A stretch of DNA of 18,270 nucleotides from an uncultured Pirellulaceae bacterium (lineage in GTDB: Bacteria > Planctomycetota > Planctomycetia > Pirellulales > Pirellulaceae), in NCBI GenBank assembly GCA_947258905.1, contig CAMYKF010000284.1, forward strand, positions 1 through 18,270. Reading direction: 5' to 3'. Each line of letters begins with the position of its first letter. The stretch's first letter is position 1. The position numbers and the translations under genes are program-made. Below, piece by piece: positions 17,201 to 18,270 of the stretch. Below the pieces are notes generated by a model, which saw only the letters and a program-made list of their open reading frames with translations, did not search any database and was not told where the DNA came from.

Positions 17201-17936
17201 TGGAGCCCATCACGGCCAACAGCTTGGCGTGATACCAGTCCGCTGACTCTTGCACATCGGTTTGTTCGCCCCAGACTTCCGGTGAAGCCGTGGGCAGGTC
17301 GCAATACCAGTCGTAAAACGACAATGAAATACCGCCCATCAGCTGCAGCATGCGTGAACCGGCCGCGTAACTAATCATGGACATCGCCGGGATGGGCGAG
17401 AATCCGGTAATACGATCGGGACCGTGCGACTTGATGGTATGGATGTTGGCCGAGGCCGTGATTTCCAGAACCGTGGCCCAATCCGTGCGTCGCAGGCCGC
17501 CCTTGCCGCGGGCCTTTTGCCAACGCGCACGGGTTTCCGGATTTTCAACCAGCGACTTCCAGGCATCGACGGGATCACTGAATTCACCGCGCGCCTTGCG
17601 CCACAGATCCAGCAAAGCCCCGCGAATGTACGGGTACTTCACACGCAACGGGCTGTACAGATACCACGAGTACGAAATCCCCCGCTGACAACCACGTGGT
17701 TCGTAAGGAGGGATGCCGGATTCCAGCAAGGGATAGTCCAGCGCCTGCATTTCCCAGGTGACAATGCCTTCCTTGACGTAAATATTCCAGCTGCATCCGC
17801 CGGTACAGTTCACGCCGTGCGTGCTGCGAATTACCTTGTCGTGTTGCCAGCGGTTTCGGTAGAACTCCTCCCAACCACGTAGTTGAGGATCGGTTTCGTC
17901 CTTGATCCAGCGAATGGCATTTTTCGACTTGAGCAT
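14286..17936 (-). CDS. narG: Respiratory nitrate reductase / nitrite oxidoreductase-type catalytic alpha subunit
   Basis: A 1216-residue molybdenum bis-MGD enzyme that interconverts nitrate and nitrite, colinear with E. coli NarG over nearly its whole length. The FS0 [4Fe-4S] ligands are His40, Cys44, Cys48 and Cys83, with the same 4/4/35 spacing as E. coli His49/Cys53/Cys57/Cys92. Asn43 corresponds to Asn52. Asp213 in the SFYDWYCDLP motif corresponds to the molybdenum ligand Asp222. Other family blocks include GEQTDVQESADWY (~223-235), GAGINHWYH, FCGCVG...AHYVGQEKL and the C-terminal GGYGQFTYHFNYWGPIGCNRD. There is no N-terminal Tat signal, so the subunit should face the cytoplasm with NarH and NarI. 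Nitrobacter-type nitrite oxidoreductase alpha subunits belong to this same clade, so the physiological direction is open. It starts 9 bases after the upstream cytochrome and is followed by narH after 19 bases. Confidence 0.97.
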   Translation of the reverse strand: MLKSKNAIRWIKDETDPQLRGWEEFYRNRWQHDKVIRSTHGVNCTGGCSWNIYVKEGIVTWEMQALDYPLLESGIPPYEPRGCQRGISYSWYLYSPLRVKYPYIRGALLDLWRKARGEFSDPVDAWKSLVENPETRARWQKARGKGGLRRTDWATVLEITASANIHTIKSHGPDRITGFSPIPAMSMISYAAGSRMLQLMGGISLSFYDWYCDLPTASPEVWGEQTDVQESADWYHAKLLAVMGSNLNMTRTPDCHFAAEARHNGTKMWVFAPDFNQVAKYADEWVSINAGQDGAWWMAVGHVILKEAHHEKQTPYFINYVKRYTDGPLLVELKPTDSDGLYRPDQMLRAGRLSNYSDEENGEWKFLMWDATDHKPKMPMGSSGFRWDSTGGKWNLTLKDGKDGSTIDPTLTMLDNHDEVVQVQLDDFGEATELARGVPVRKIQTADGETVLVATAYDLMMAQYGVPRGLPGNYPDSYDVDTPYTPAWSEKYTGMCRERVIRFAREWITTAEHTKGKCTIIIGAGINHWYHANLMYRAGINCLMFCGCVGVNGGGLAHYVGQEKLAPGESWGSIAMGKDWFPAVRLQNAPSWHYVHTDQWRYEKSFTDYHTVPRNQPENSLAQGHTMDVQARAVRSGWLPFYPQFNKSSLEIPREAEAAGARSNDDIVKHVVDQLKSGDLQFSVEDPDAEENWPRVWYIWRGNALMSSSKGHEYFLKHYLGTHTNAIAEDLAEDSVREIKWHENAPQGKMDLVVDLNFRMDTSALYSDIILPAATWYEKADLNSTDMHSFIHPLSAAVPPCWESKSDWQIFRAIAKKFSELAEKHFPEKVKDVVAAPLEHDSPAEIAQPTLEDWKQGECEAIPGKTMPNLKVVERDYKNLYNQFISFGPLAAKNGLGAHGTHYMIDDIYEECLASWPTEEWEAGKFISIKADEHVCNAILHFASVTNGELAYRSYENIQKKVGLNLTHLAEATRSVRCDYETLQTRPQRFINSPMWSALIENGRTYSPFTYNVESLVPWRTLTGRQHFYLDHQMYLQFGEHLCTYKPKPLPTQYADMRFSTEVGPTKTLNYLTPHGKWHIHSTYGDNQRMTTLSRGVEPLWMNDKDAADISINDNDWVEVHNDHGVVVTRAVVSARIPPGVCIQYHSPERTYSVPKSPLRKNRRAGGHNSLTRTRLKPNFMAGGYGQFTYHFNYWGPIGCNRDTHIMVRKLPELKW

Positions 17937-17942
17937 CGTTGG

Positions 17943-17947
17943 CCTTT
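17943..17947 (-). promoter_or_regulatory. narG ribosome binding site overlapping upstream stop
   Basis: The minus strand reads TAAAGGCCAACGATG. AAAGG is the Shine-Dalgarno sequence, it overlaps the TAA stop of the upstream cytochrome gene, and the ATG of narG follows six bases later. This suggests translational coupling and fixes the narG start at 17936. Confidence 0.6.
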
Positions 17948-18270
17948 ATATTTTTGAATCCTCAACCAGTTGCCGGCGCACCGAGCGCAACCGGGTTTTC
18001 CATAGTGAGTCAAACGCAAACAGAATCAGGGCTGCGCCCAGCATCCCGAGAATGGCAAAACTGACCATGGACGCGCCGACTGGCTCCGGCTGGCTTGTGG
18101 TGGCCCGGTCTTCAAACAGGGCGACCAGCGCATGGATTTCGTCGGATTCCAGTGGTTTGTCTTTTAACAGGGACTGCATCGTCGGAGTTGCCGGCGCTCC
18201 CAGCCACGCAGTCAGGGTGGCCCGACCACCGGCCATATCCTGGCCTTCCTCGTAAACTCGCGAGAGATCA
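17946..18270 (-). CDS. C-terminal end of a membrane-anchored c-type cytochrome (partial, NarC-like)
   Basis: Only the last ~107 residues are in the window; the gene enters from beyond base 18270, so the CXXCH haem motif is not visible. What is visible resembles the end of a cytochrome c domain: a WLGAP...PTMQ stretch, where the Met could be the distal haem ligand, then a short acidic helix (LESDEIHALVALFED) as in many class I cytochromes. A hydrophobic segment (VSFAILGMLGAALILFAF) and a basic tail follow, which would anchor the domain with the tail in the cytoplasm. It lies 9 bases upstream of narG and its TAA stop overlaps the narG ribosome binding site, so it belongs to the same operon. In Thermus a membrane-bound cytochrome c (NarC) is encoded just upstream of narG; a similar role is inferred here. 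An internal ATG at 18236 is not favoured as the start because the frame stays open and domain-like upstream of it. Confidence 0.6.
   Translation of the reverse strand, partial: DLSRVYEEGQDMAGGRATLTAWLGAPATPTMQSLLKDKPLESDEIHALVALFEDRATTSQPEPVGASMVSFAILGMLGAALILFAFDSLWKTRLRSVRRQLVEDSKI

Overview
The window reads as one dense block of respiratory genes, all on the minus strand, so transcription runs from high to low coordinates. GC is moderate. The best lineage clue is the actE product: its second haem domain resembles the 'Pirellula/Verrucomicrobium-type haem-binding domain' family, which is abundant in Planctomycetes and Verrucomicrobia. A planctomycete is therefore the most likely source, by inference only. 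I saw no RNA genes, CRISPR arrays, insertion sequences or origins.

Region 1 (about 18270 to 9829) is a cytoplasm-facing, membrane-bound nitrate reductase / nitrite oxidoreductase-type module. In transcription order it holds the C-terminal end of a membrane-anchored c-type cytochrome (cut by the window edge), narG, narH, narJ, narI and a NarK1-like nitrate/nitrite transporter carrying an unusual periplasmic insertion. A 67-codon gene follows whose first ~42 residues match the start of a NarK2-type transporter.

Region 2 (9601 to 1385) is an alternative complex III (ACIII) operon: actA (pentahaem cytochrome), actB (molybdopterin-family domain fused to a four-cluster ferredoxin), actC (NrfD-like), actD, actE (dihaem, with an extra fused domain) and actF (NrfD-like). 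No separate actG and no haem-copper oxidase genes are seen.

Region 3 (1306 to 1) holds pdxH (pyridoxamine 5'-phosphate oxidase), a small exported protein of unknown function, and paired hairpins at the extreme left edge.

From narG to actF the genes overlap or lie at most 87 bases apart, and no internal promoter or terminator is obvious. The two modules therefore probably form one transcription unit. Both exchange electrons with the quinone pool. NarGHI couples it to nitrate/nitrite at the cytoplasmic face. ACIII couples it to periplasmic c-type cytochromes, and the partial upstream cytochrome may connect there too. The set could serve nitrate respiration or, run in reverse, nitrite oxidation; the sequence alone does not decide. 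The main oddities are the joined nar-ACIII locus, the NarK insertion, the coupled NarK2-like fragment, the ActE fusion, and cysteines in ActB that could hold an additional iron-sulfur cluster.
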